A DNA stretch of 64,000 nt from Nocardia aurantiaca (GTDB lineage Bacteria > Actinomycetota > Actinomycetes > Mycobacteriales > Mycobacteriaceae): contig NZ_WMBB01000014.1 in the NCBI RefSeq assembly GCF_009708175.1, positions 124,001-188,000 of the forward strand, given 5' to 3'. The notes under the pieces are model-generated. The model was not told the origin of the DNA. It worked only from the letters and a program-made list of their open reading frames with translations, and did not search any database. Position numbers and translations under genes: made by a program. Below, piece after piece: positions 33,745 through 42,264 of this stretch. The first letter of the stretch is position 1, and every line of letters starts with the position of its first letter.

Positions 33745-34650
33745 TCACGACGCCAGCCGCAGCGGCTGGGCGATCGAGCGCAGCGCACGGATGGCCGCGG
33801 CCACGGCCGGCCGCTCCAGCGAGGCTTGCCGATACGTCACACCGACGTGCCTGATGCCGTTGTCGATCGAGCACACGACCAGTCCCGTATGCCGGTCGGT
33901 GACCGAGATCTCGGGCACGATCGTCACTCCGAGCCCGTGCTCGACCATCTCGGCCATGCTCTCGAAGCTCCCACTGCGATGTTCGATCCGCGGCGCGAAT
34001 CCCGCCTCCCGGCAGGCGAAATGCACGGACGCCACCGACGGCTCCCCGTCCGGGGCGGTGATCCAGTCGGCGTCGCGCAGACTGCCCAAACCGTGCTCGC
34101 GGACTCGCTCACGCCATTCCGGCGGGGCGAGCAGGACCAGCGGATCACTGAACAGATATTCCGAGGCCAAGCCCAGCGGCAGATCCCGGGACCGGAACGA
34201 ATACGAATAGGTGATCGCCAAGTCCACATCCTGCTGGCGCACCGCCGGAACGGAATCCACCGGCCGCAGATCCACCAGCCGCACGCGCAGCCCGGGATGT
34301 TCCGCGCGCAACCGCACAGTAACCGGTAGCGCCAACCGCATCTGAGCGGTGCGGAAGGTGGCGACGGTCAGTACCCCGGTCACCGCTTCCAAGGTGGCGC
34401 TGACCGCGGATTCCGCCTCCTCCAGCGCTGCCAGGATCCGCGACGTGTGGTCCACCAGGACGCGCCCGGTCTGCGTCAGCCGAAGTACCCGGCCCTCGCG
34501 GCGGGTCAGCACGACGCCGACCTCGTCCTCGAGGATGCGCAGCTGCTGCGATACCGCCGAGGTGGTGATGCCGTGCAGTTCGGACACCGCGGTCATCGTC
34601 GTATGTTCGGCCAGATCCCGCAGGAGGATCAGCCGTCGAATGTCGTACAT
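33745..34650 (-). CDS. LysR family transcriptional regulator
   Basis: A 301-residue LysR-type regulator. The winged helix-turn-helix occupies residues 1-60 (LRDLAEHTTMTAVSELHGIT, TSAVSQQLRILEDEVGVVL), and the periplasmic-binding-fold effector domain follows (LTVATFRTAQMRLALPVTVR, EHGLGVTIVPEISV). It lies upstream of the ABC/copper operon on the same strand, 915 bp away, with an ABC ATPase fragment on its other side, so no clear divergent target is left. Its target may have been lost in the decay around it. Confidence 0.92.
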   Translation of the reverse strand: MYDIRRLILLRDLAEHTTMTAVSELHGITTSAVSQQLRILEDEVGVVLTRREGRVLRLTQTGRVLVDHTSRILAALEEAESAVSATLEAVTGVLTVATFRTAQMRLALPVTVRLRAEHPGLRVRLVDLRPVDSVPAVRQQDVDLAITYSYSFRSRDLPLGLASEYLFSDPLVLLAPPEWRERVREHGLGSLRDADWITAPDGEPSVASVHFACREAGFAPRIEHRSGSFESMAEMVEHGLGVTIVPEISVTDRHTGLVVCSIDNGIRHVGVTYRQASLERPAVAAAIRALRSIAQPLRLAS

Positions 34651-34751
34651 GGTCCCTCGCTTCGACTGCGGGACATCCGGTTTTCATCATTGCCAGCCGG
34701 CAACCGGGGAGGAAATCCTTACGATCAGAACGATTCTGTGCAGCTGTCGTT

Positions 34752-35045
34752 TCACGCCGGCACCGGCAGCCGTACCCGCCCACCCGGCACCGCGGCCGGC
34801 AGGGTGCGGGTGCACTCCTCCTCCGGTGCCTCGAATACTGAAGCCACCGAACCTTTTTCGACCAGCCGACCGTTCCGCATCACGGTCACGTCGTCGGCGA
34901 TCAGCCGCACCACACCCAGATCGTGCGTGATGAACAGATGAGTCAGGCCGTGCTCGGCCTGCAGATCGGTCAGCAGCTGCAGAATCTGTGCCCAGCGGCG
35001 CGTCGAATCGATCACCGAAACATCCAGCAGGGCATCGAATTACGC
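34752..35045 (-). pseudogene. Fragment of an oligopeptide-type ABC ATPase
   Basis: Only the C-terminal part is present. It opens at DALLDVSVIDSTRRWAQILQ, a corrupted form of the ALDVSVQAQ D-loop that follows Walker B, then HGLTHLFITHDLGVVRLIAD (H-loop), DDVTVMRNGRLVEKG and a shortened tail. Walker A, the signature and Walker B are missing. The phrase is typical of Dpp/Opp-type ATPases. Upstream DNA does not continue it. Confidence 0.8.
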
Positions 35046-35644
35046 GAATCCTGCGCTTCGCGATCGGATATCACCGCTACCTGCGCCCCGTCCAGGGCCG
35101 CGCCGACAATGTGGTGATGGGTGACGGCAACGGAACGTTCGTCGCCGCGGTCGTCGACAATGCCCCCGCCCGGGAAGAATACGGCCTTCCATTTCAGGAG
35201 CGCTCGCAGAATTTCCGCGACACCGTAATGGCCGAAACGGCATCGGCTGGTGAATTGGGTACTGCGGCTTCTATTGTCATCACACCGACCACCTGATCGG
35301 TGCGATGTTGGATGTCCGGCCCAGACTATGCCCGCCGCGTCGATCCGACCCGGTTTGCAATCGGAAAGATTATCTACACGGTTACTACAGTTGGCCTTCA
35401 CCGCCGGCACCGGCAATGCGGATTCCCATAAACGTTCGGCCGCAGCAGATCACGCTTTAGATTTGCGCGGACCGTAACTCGTGTGCGCCCCGGTCCCCGG
35501 CTCTACATTGTCGAACGCGGTGGGCGGTGGTCCGTCGCCGCGACCGTGTGGCGCATCGGGTGTCACGTGAACCTCCCGGTGTGCCGACGGCCGCCGCATC
35601 GCGCGGCGGCACGAGTCGCGCGGCTATCCGCCGGGCCGAGTGAA
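35046..35644. other. Degenerate stretch
   Basis: About 600 bp between the ATPase fragment and the FMO-like gene. Short protein-like readings appear on both strands (minus: SVAVTHHHIVGAALDGAQVA; plus: DNVVMGDGNGTFVAAVVDN), but none forms a whole gene or a family I know. Probably gene remains. Confidence 0.4.
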
Positions 35645-37114
35645 ATGGGTTGTCCTGTGGTCGAATCGAATACATCTGTCGATATTCACGCGACGCGTGT
35701 GCTGCGCCGTTTCGGTCCCGATCCGGCGAACTGGGTGCGATCCACAGCGGCCGATCACGATGTCGTAGTGGTGGGCGGAGGCCAAGCCGGTCTGGGAATC
35801 GGATTCGCCCTGCGCCGAGCGGGTATCGCCCGGGTATCGGTCATCGACGCCGCAGCGCCGGGCGAGACGGGAGTGTGGACCACCACCGCACGCATGGTCA
35901 CTCTGCGCACCCCCAAGCAGTGGCCCGAGCCCGAATTCGGTATTTCCGAACTCGGTTTCCAGGCCTGGTACGAATCGGTGCACGGAGAGCACGCCTACGA
36001 GAGCCTGCAGCGTATTCCCCGGTTGACCTGGGCGCGCTATATCGAGTGGATCGGAACCCACCTCGGCGTCCCGGTGCGCCACCACACCCGTTTGACCGAC
36101 ATCGCACCGGGACCGGACGGCCTCACACTCACACTCACCCTGCGCCGGCCCGATGGCACCGAAACCACGATCCAGGAGACCACCCGAAAGCTGGTGCTGG
36201 CCAACGGTGTCGAGGGAACGGGCGGCCCCTACCTACCTCCCGAACTCGAAAAACTGCCGGCGAGTCTGCTCGCCCACACCGGCCACGACATCGATTTCAC
36301 CCGGCTCACCGGGAAAACGGCCGGAGTGCTCGGCGCCGCGGCCTCGGCCTTCGACGCCGCGGCGACCGCACTCGAGGCAGGCGCCACCGAGGTGCACCTG
36401 TTCACCCGCAGGCCTGATCTGATCGTGCAGGACGCGGTCGGTCCGTCCGTCAATCTCGGCGCCCGCAACAACTATCACCGGCGCGGTGACGAGGCGCGCT
36501 GGCGGCAGCGCGTCCTCGCCGCCCGGGCAGGCCGCAGCGTGCCGCTCGAATCGGTCACGCGCGCCACGGCATTCGCCGGTTTCCGCATCCACCTGGACGC
36601 GCCCTGGCTGGCCGCAAAGCAGGTCGGCAACCAGGTGGTCGTCGACGCGGCCGACGGCAGGCACACCTTCGACTTCGTGATCGCCGGGACGGGATACCAG
36701 TACGATCCCCACACCCGCGCCGAACTCCGCGGCATCGCAGGAGAAATCGCGCTGTGGGGCGACCGGTGCCGCCCCGATCTCGCGGACTCGGCCCTGGCGC
36801 AGACCCCCTATCTGGGCAAGGGATTCCAGCTGATCGAGAAGCAGCCCGGCCGGGCGCCGTGGATCGGCCGGATCCACGTCTTCTCCGCGGCAGCGCATCT
36901 CAGTTTCGGATATCCCATCGGCGACACCCAGAGCCTGGCGCACCACATCCCACGGCTGGTCGACGCACTGGGACGTGATCTCTACTTCGAGGACCAGCAA
37001 TCAGCCCCGGCGCCCACTCCCGCAGCGCCACCCGCATCGTTACGGCACCACTATCGCCACGCTATCTGGTCGCCACAACTCGCGCCGAGCAAGACCTCGG
37101 CGGCGCTCCCGTAG
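35645..37114 (+). CDS. FAD/NAD(P)-dependent monooxygenase, FMO-like
   Basis: A 489-residue two-dinucleotide-domain flavoprotein. FAD motif VVVGGGQAGLGIGFAL (41-56), the NADPH motif GVLGAAASAFDAAATALEAG near residue 220, and the FMO-style FVIAGTGYQYD near residue 345. VWTTTARMVTLRTPKQWPEP after the FAD domain resembles Baeyer-Villiger and flavin monooxygenase openings. Length is usual for the class. ATG at 35645 is chosen because conserved sequence begins soon after; the upstream open frame looks non-coding. Convergent with the fusion gene. Substrate unknown. Confidence 0.82.
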   Translation: MGCPVVESNTSVDIHATRVLRRFGPDPANWVRSTAADHDVVVVGGGQAGLGIGFALRRAGIARVSVIDAAAPGETGVWTTTARMVTLRTPKQWPEPEFGISELGFQAWYESVHGEHAYESLQRIPRLTWARYIEWIGTHLGVPVRHHTRLTDIAPGPDGLTLTLTLRRPDGTETTIQETTRKLVLANGVEGTGGPYLPPELEKLPASLLAHTGHDIDFTRLTGKTAGVLGAAASAFDAAATALEAGATEVHLFTRRPDLIVQDAVGPSVNLGARNNYHRRGDEARWRQRVLAARAGRSVPLESVTRATAFAGFRIHLDAPWLAAKQVGNQVVVDAADGRHTFDFVIAGTGYQYDPHTRAELRGIAGEIALWGDRCRPDLADSALAQTPYLGKGFQLIEKQPGRAPWIGRIHVFSAAAHLSFGYPIGDTQSLAHHIPRLVDALGRDLYFEDQQSAPAPTPAAPPASLRHHYRHAIWSPQLAPSKTSAALP

Positions 37115-37165
37115 ACGCGGCCGGCCGCCGCCGAAACCCTCACCCGACGGGCGGGCGTGCTGGAC

Positions 37166-40135
37166 TCAACGGCCGTTCCAGACCGGGGCGCGCTTCTCGG
37201 TGAAGGCGCGCACACCTTCGGCCGCATCCTCGGAGAACAGTGCGGTGGACGCGATGTCGTACTGCTTGGCGAAGGCTTCGGCCGTGGTCCAGTCGGAGGT
37301 CTCCTCGACAATGCGTTTGCTGCCCTCCAGGCTGAGCGGCGCGTTGGCGGCGATGCGTTCGGCCAATTCGAGAGCCGCTGTGAGAGCCCGGCCCGGTTCA
37401 GCGAGGACATTGATCAGGCCGAGTTCGGCCAGTCGGGTCGCCTGCATGGGGTCGCCGGTGAGCGCCAGTTGCATGGCGATATTGCGAGGCAGGCGCTCCC
37501 GCAAACGCATGACGCCGCCGGCGGCGGCGATCAGGCCGCGTTTGGGCTCCGGTATGCCGAATTGCGAATCACTCGCCGCGACAATCAGATCCGCGGCCAA
37601 GGCCAGTTCACAGCCGCCCGCGAGGGCCGGGCCTTCGACGGCGGCGATCAATGGTTTGCGCGGCGGTCTACCGGCGAGCCCCAGGGCGCCGCGGTTCTCG
37701 GTGAGCGGGGCTTCTCCCCGGGCCATCGCCTTCAAATCCATGCCGGAGCTGAAGTAGCCGCCTGCACCGGTGAGGACGGCGACGCGGGCGTTCGGATCGG
37801 CTTCGAACGCGTCACATGCCCTTTCGAGTCCGACGGCCATGGCGTGATTGACCGCGTTGCGGACCTCGGGGCGGTTCATCGTGATGATCATGATGGGGCC
37901 GCGGCGCTCCACCAGCACGGGCGGCGGTGGGGGCGCGGGCAACTGGTGGCGTTGTGTGCCGTCGAACGTGATCTCGCCATCATGGACTGTTACGGACCGC
38001 CCCAGCCCGTCGCCGTCGCGCAGTTCGGCAACGAGGTCGGAACTGTTGCTGCGCAAGAGGACTCGCGCGCCATCCGGCATGATCAGACTGACGATGGCCG
38101 CCTCCGGCTCGCCGTCACGGCCGTAGGGCAGCGTATAGGCCTCGACCACCGCCGGACCCTGGTACTCGGTCCGGACCGGACGGGCGGGCGGATTGTCGAC
38201 GATCGGCCGCAGATGGGCATAGGGCCGCTGCGGCGGTGTGGCGGAATAGATGCCCAGTGCGTGCTTGGTGACGTACCAGCCGAGCGACGTGCTCAGGCCG
38301 AAGGCATCGGGATCGTCGCGCAATTGCTGAACCATGGTGGCGATCGCGTGGGTGCCGTAATTGTTGCCCGGCCCGCCGCCGAAGGTCAGTCCGCCCGTGA
38401 CCGAGAGCGAACGGCCGGGATCGTCTGGCGCGATACCGAGTTCACGGGCCGCGATCTGCACCGCCACCGGGAAGCAGGAGTACAGATCCACGGGACCGAT
38501 CTGATCGATGGTCAAGCCGGCATGCTGCAGCGCTGCCGCGCCGACGGCCCGGATCGCCGGGGAGGCAGCCAGTTCCGCGCGTTCGGAGACGAACCATTCA
38601 TCGTGCGCACTGGCTCCGGCGTGTACGAAAACCCACTTGTCCTGCGGGATTCCGGCCGCCTCGGCAGCGGCGGCGCTACACAGCACCAGTCCGGCGGCCA
38701 TATCCACCTGCAGGTTGGCGCACAGCAGTTTGGTGTACGGGGCCGACACGGTCCTGTTCTCCGCGGTCGGTGTGGTCAACTCCGGCGCGCTGAACCGCTG
38801 CGGCAGCCAGGCATTCGGATTGTCCGCGCCCACCGCCGACAACCGCGACCACAGCTCACCGATCGCCTGTAGATGCTCCTTCGGATCGCGGCCGAGCCGA
38901 TGCCGGTTGGCCGATTCCATGAGCGCGTACATATAGATGGGCGCACCCAGCCCGACAGCCGTTTCGGCGGCGTTGTTGGCCTCTTTGTCGATCCCGGCGA
39001 TACGAGTCGGCTCCACCTCGGGCCCCTGTTCCGGCCACACCACCTCGGTCCCCGCGCGCTGCGCGGCGGCCATGGTGGCGCCCGCCTCCGCGCCGGTCAC
39101 CAGCACGATCTCGTAGGTGCCGTCGGAGATGGCCTGCGCCGCTTCATTGACCAGCAACTGGCCACCATCGCCACCGTAGGTCGAGGACTGCACGGTGTCG
39201 GCCCCGGGCGCGCCGACAGACCGCGCCACCAGGGCGCCGAGGTCTCGATACTGCCAGGAGGCGCTGGCGACCGCGAATACCGCGTCGGCGGCCGACAGCA
39301 GCGACTGTCCCGCCCCGGTATCCTCCGCGGCCTGCCGTAGCGCCCGCACCGCCAGCGCCGCCGGGTCCTCAGCGGTATTCGGATGATGCTGTACGAGCTG
39401 TCCGACACCGACCAAAACCGGCGTATTGGGCGCAATCGTGCGACCGGATGCCGTGTGCAGCACCGGCTTCCGTACCGACTTCGCCCCGGCGAAGGGACCC
39501 GCCGCAGCGATACGGTCCGGCACTCCATCCAGTGATTGCCGCAATGCCTCCGACAGGCTTCGCACCAGCGACGCACCCAACGGCCCTTCGACGGGTTGTC
39601 CCGATAGTCCGGCGTCGAAGTAGGCGGTCGCTCCGTTCGCGTCGGCACGCACGGTCAACCAGAATCCGAGGGTCAGCCCCATCGGCCCGGTGCCGCGCAG
39701 CACCAGCGCGGTCTCGTCCACCGCGATCACGGTCCAGGCGACCTCGGCGGGGATACCCATGAACTTCACCTGCTGAGCGAACTCCGATCCGGGGTACGCA
39801 CCGTTGGGCGCGTCACCGCGGAAGGCCGCGTGCATGGTCAGCCACTCGGCGAAGCGGCCCGGATCGGTCAGATAGGCCGCGACCTCGGCCACCGGATGGT
39901 CGAGATGCTTGCTCGCATGGGCTCTTTTGTCGAATTCCGCGATGCCGTCCGGCGGAGTGTAGTCCTCGGATACGGCCGGGCCGACGGCCGATGCGGCGGG
40001 CTTGCCCAGCACTCCCCCGACCACGTCGCGCAGAATCGCAGGATCACTTTTCACGGCATCGGCCAAGGCACGTACCGCACGCACTCGAGCACGCGCCTGC
40101 CGCAATACCCCGGGAAGTCGACCCACGTCAGCCAC
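37166..40135 (-). CDS. Three-domain fusion: SRPBCC + thiolase-like + enoyl-CoA hydratase
   Basis: One 989-residue frame with three enzymes' worth of sequence. Residues about 60-215 are an SRPBCC/START-like domain (FDKRAHASKHLDHPVAEVAA, LTDPGRFAEWL). Residues about 235-640 plus a small C-terminal module to 722 are a thiolase of the 'acetyl-CoA acetyltransferase' subgroup (TPVLVGVGQLVQHH, GGLTFGGGPGNNYGTHAIAT). Where SCP2 thiolases have the nucleophilic Cys this reads QSSTYGGDGG, so the Cys is absent. After a proline linker (PAPPPPP, 733-739) residues 740-989 are a crotonase with both hydratase glutamates: Glu843 in GGCELAL and Glu863 in FGIPEPKRG. A TetR gene with operators lies upstream. Probably acts on CoA esters of a lipid or ring compound. 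Confidence 0.88.
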   Translation of the reverse strand: MADVGRLPGVLRQARARVRAVRALADAVKSDPAILRDVVGGVLGKPAASAVGPAVSEDYTPPDGIAEFDKRAHASKHLDHPVAEVAAYLTDPGRFAEWLTMHAAFRGDAPNGAYPGSEFAQQVKFMGIPAEVAWTVIAVDETALVLRGTGPMGLTLGFWLTVRADANGATAYFDAGLSGQPVEGPLGASLVRSLSEALRQSLDGVPDRIAAAGPFAGAKSVRKPVLHTASGRTIAPNTPVLVGVGQLVQHHPNTAEDPAALAVRALRQAAEDTGAGQSLLSAADAVFAVASASWQYRDLGALVARSVGAPGADTVQSSTYGGDGGQLLVNEAAQAISDGTYEIVLVTGAEAGATMAAAQRAGTEVVWPEQGPEVEPTRIAGIDKEANNAAETAVGLGAPIYMYALMESANRHRLGRDPKEHLQAIGELWSRLSAVGADNPNAWLPQRFSAPELTTPTAENRTVSAPYTKLLCANLQVDMAAGLVLCSAAAAEAAGIPQDKWVFVHAGASAHDEWFVSERAELAASPAIRAVGAAALQHAGLTIDQIGPVDLYSCFPVAVQIAARELGIAPDDPGRSLSVTGGLTFGGGPGNNYGTHAIATMVQQLRDDPDAFGLSTSLGWYVTKHALGIYSATPPQRPYAHLRPIVDNPPARPVRTEYQGPAVVEAYTLPYGRDGEPEAAIVSLIMPDGARVLLRSNSSDLVAELRDGDGLGRSVTVHDGEITFDGTQRHQLPAPPPPPVLVERRGPIMIITMNRPEVRNAVNHAMAVGLERACDAFEADPNARVAVLTGAGGYFSSGMDLKAMARGEAPLTENRGALGLAGRPPRKPLIAAVEGPALAGGCELALAADLIVAASDSQFGIPEPKRGLIAAAGGVMRLRERLPRNIAMQLALTGDPMQATRLAELGLINVLAEPGRALTAALELAERIAANAPLSLEGSKRIVEETSDWTTAEAFAKQYDIASTALFSEDAAEGVRAFTEKRAPVWNGR

Positions 40136-40155
40136 TACCTTGCCTTTCGATTGGC

Positions 40156-40191
40156 GGAACTATTATCGGCGAGATAGTTCCGTGGAACTAT
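40156..40191. promoter_or_regulatory. TetR operator array
   Basis: Three 8-bp half-sites: GGAACTAT at 40156-40163, ATAGTTCC at 40174-40181 and GGAACTAT at 40184-40191. The last two form an 18-bp palindrome (8+2+8, perfect arms). It lies 39-56 bp upstream of the fusion gene and 37 bp before the divergent TetR gene, so it most likely controls both. Confidence 0.7.
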
Positions 40192-40227
40192 TAGACGGAT
40201 AGTGGTCCCACATGTCAATATGGGCCG

Positions 40228-40878
40228 GTGACCAGACCCGGTGCGCCGCTGTCCAGCCTGCTAAGCCGCGCGATGACCCTTCTGCCTCAGTCGGCGCCCA
40301 GCGACGATGCGACGGACGCGCGGATCCTCGACGCCGCGTTGCGGGTCCTGGCGCGCCGCGGAACCCGCGAGGCGACCATGGACGACATCGCAGCCGAGGC
40401 GGGAGTCGGCCGTACGACTCTGTTCCGCCGCTACACCGGCAAGGACCAACTGTTCGAACGGGCGCTGGCGCGCGATATCGGCCGCATACTGGCCGGCCTC
40501 GCCGACCGCTTCACCGAAGTCACCGATCCCACCGAACAGGTGGTGCTCGGCTTCCTTACCGGGGTGGGGCTGGGCGACCACATCCTGTTCCGCGATGCCG
40601 ACCCGCTCCGCCGAGCCGAGCTCATCCAGGCCCTCGGACAGGGCGACCCGTCACCGATCACATTGGCCTTCAACGCGATTCGTGCGAATATCGGCAAAGC
40701 GCAAGCCGACGGCAAGATTCCGGCCCGTGACCCCGATGCCCAAGCCGACGCCCTGGTTCACCTGATAATCGGCTACCTGGCCACACCCAGCCGTGCCATC
40801 GATCTGACCGACCCCGCGGCCGCCGAACGCGTCGCCCGCGCCGCCGTCGCGCCGATCCTGACCGGAACCATCGACTGA
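40228..40878 (+). CDS. TetR family transcriptional regulator
   Basis: A 216-residue TetR regulator with helix-turn-helix at about residues 30-75 (ARILDAALRVLARRGTREAT, DDIAAEAGVGRTTLFRRYTG). GTG at 40228 is taken as the start; an ATG at 40213 lies just upstream in another frame. It is divergent from the three-domain fusion, and a well-formed palindrome sits between them. It may also affect the acyl-CoA dehydrogenase gene 144 bp downstream. Confidence 0.92.
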   Translation: MTRPGAPLSSLLSRAMTLLPQSAPSDDATDARILDAALRVLARRGTREATMDDIAAEAGVGRTTLFRRYTGKDQLFERALARDIGRILAGLADRFTEVTDPTEQVVLGFLTGVGLGDHILFRDADPLRRAELIQALGQGDPSPITLAFNAIRANIGKAQADGKIPARDPDAQADALVHLIIGYLATPSRAIDLTDPAAAERVARAAVAPILTGTID

Positions 40879-41022
40879 TCGACGCCCGTCCGGGAGTCCC
40901 GCGACGACATCCGAATACCGCCCCGATCTTCGCCGCGCGGCGTATCCCGCGGTGGCGACAGGCGCTACCCCAGCGCGCGAATGCGCCACGCGCGTCCGAT
41001 CCCGCACATCTCAGGAGTGATC

Positions 41023-42183
41023 ATGACAGTCGCTTACACCGATCCCTACCGCACGCCCGAACGTGTCGCTCTACGGGAGGCGGTGGGCGAATTCGTCCGC
41101 CGCGAGATCGCGCCGAATCTCGACCGCTGGGAACGCGAGGGCGCCCTGCCACGCGAATTGCACCGCGCCGCGGCGAAATCCGGGCTGTACGGCATCGGCA
41201 CGCCCGAGGCGTACGGCGGTGACGGCGGGGACCTCGTCGATATGACCATCGCCACCGAGGCCTTCATCGAGGCCGGCGGTTCGTCGGGCTGTCATTCGGC
41301 CCTGTTCACACACGGGATCGCGCTACCACACATCGTCTCCAGCGGCGACTCCGCCCTGATCGACCGGTACGTGCGCCCCACCCTCTCCGGGGACCTGATC
41401 GGCTCGCTCGGAGTGACCGAGCCGGAGGCGGGCTCCGACGTCGGAGCCCTGCGCACCACCGCGGTGCGCGACGGCGACCACTACGTCGTCAATGGTGCGA
41501 AGCTGTTCATCACCTCCGGCACCCGCGCGGATTTCGTGACCACCGCGGTGCGCACCGGAGGACCGGGTGCGAGTGGCATCAGCTTGCTCGTGATAGACAC
41601 GGACACTCCGGGTTTCAGCGTGTCGCGGAAGCTGGAGAAGATGGGTTGGCTGTGCTCGGACACCGCCGAGCTGACCTTCACCGACTGCCGGGTACCGGCC
41701 GCCAATCTGGTCGGTGCGGAGAACAGTGGGTTCGCGCTCCTCGGCGCGGCTTTCGTCACGGAGCGGGTCAACATCGCGGTGCACGCGTATGCCATCGCAC
41801 AGCGCTGCCTGGAGTTGACCCTCGAACACGTCCGGCTGCGTGAGAGCTTCGGCAAGCCACTGATCGCCCGGCAGGTGGTGCGGCACAAGCTGGTCGAAAT
41901 GCGCCGGCACATCGAACTGGCCCGCACCTACACTCGCCAGGTCGCCTTGCGCGCCACGGCCGGCGAATTCGTCGTCGGGGAAGCCTGCCTGGCGAAGAAC
42001 TCGGCCGTCGCGGCGGTCAAACACGTCGTCGACGAAGCGGTCCAGTTGCACGGCGGCATGGGTTACATGCGGGAGTCGGAGGTGGAGCGCCATTACCGCG
42101 ACGCACGCATCCTCGGCATCGGCGGCGGCGCCAGCGAAGTGATGACGGATCTGGCCGCCAAGCTCTTCGGCTACGACAGCTGA
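41023..42183 (+). CDS. Acyl-CoA dehydrogenase
   Basis: A 386-residue flavoprotein that makes the alpha,beta double bond of acyl-CoAs. Landmarks: SLGVTEPEAGSDVGALRTTA (FAD/substrate region), KLFITSGTRADF, KMGWLCSDTAELTFTDCRVP, and QLHGGMGYMRESEVERHYRD near the end. The usual glutamate motif YEGTSE is GIGGGASEVM here, so the medium-chain-type catalytic Glu is not in that place; several non-linear-substrate dehydrogenases share this IGGG form and place the base elsewhere. ATG at 41023 follows AGGAG. It may be regulated with the TetR gene upstream. Confidence 0.92.
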   Translation: MTVAYTDPYRTPERVALREAVGEFVRREIAPNLDRWEREGALPRELHRAAAKSGLYGIGTPEAYGGDGGDLVDMTIATEAFIEAGGSSGCHSALFTHGIALPHIVSSGDSALIDRYVRPTLSGDLIGSLGVTEPEAGSDVGALRTTAVRDGDHYVVNGAKLFITSGTRADFVTTAVRTGGPGASGISLLVIDTDTPGFSVSRKLEKMGWLCSDTAELTFTDCRVPAANLVGAENSGFALLGAAFVTERVNIAVHAYAIAQRCLELTLEHVRLRESFGKPLIARQVVRHKLVEMRRHIELARTYTRQVALRATAGEFVVGEACLAKNSAVAAVKHVVDEAVQLHGGMGYMRESEVERHYRDARILGIGGGASEVMTDLAAKLFGYDS

Positions 42184-42211
42184 GCCGGCGGTTCGATCAG
42201 CGCGGACACGT

Positions 42212-42240
42212 CACCGCGACCGGCCGACCCGGTCGCGGTG
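42212..42240. terminator. Bidirectional hairpin terminator candidate
   Basis: Perfect 12-bp stem (CACCGCGACCGG paired with CCGGTCGCGGTG), 5-nt loop, between the convergent acyl-CoA dehydrogenase and acyl-CoA synthetase genes. Confidence 0.7.
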
Positions 42241-42264
42241 GCGTGACAGGGGTGACGCCCGCGG

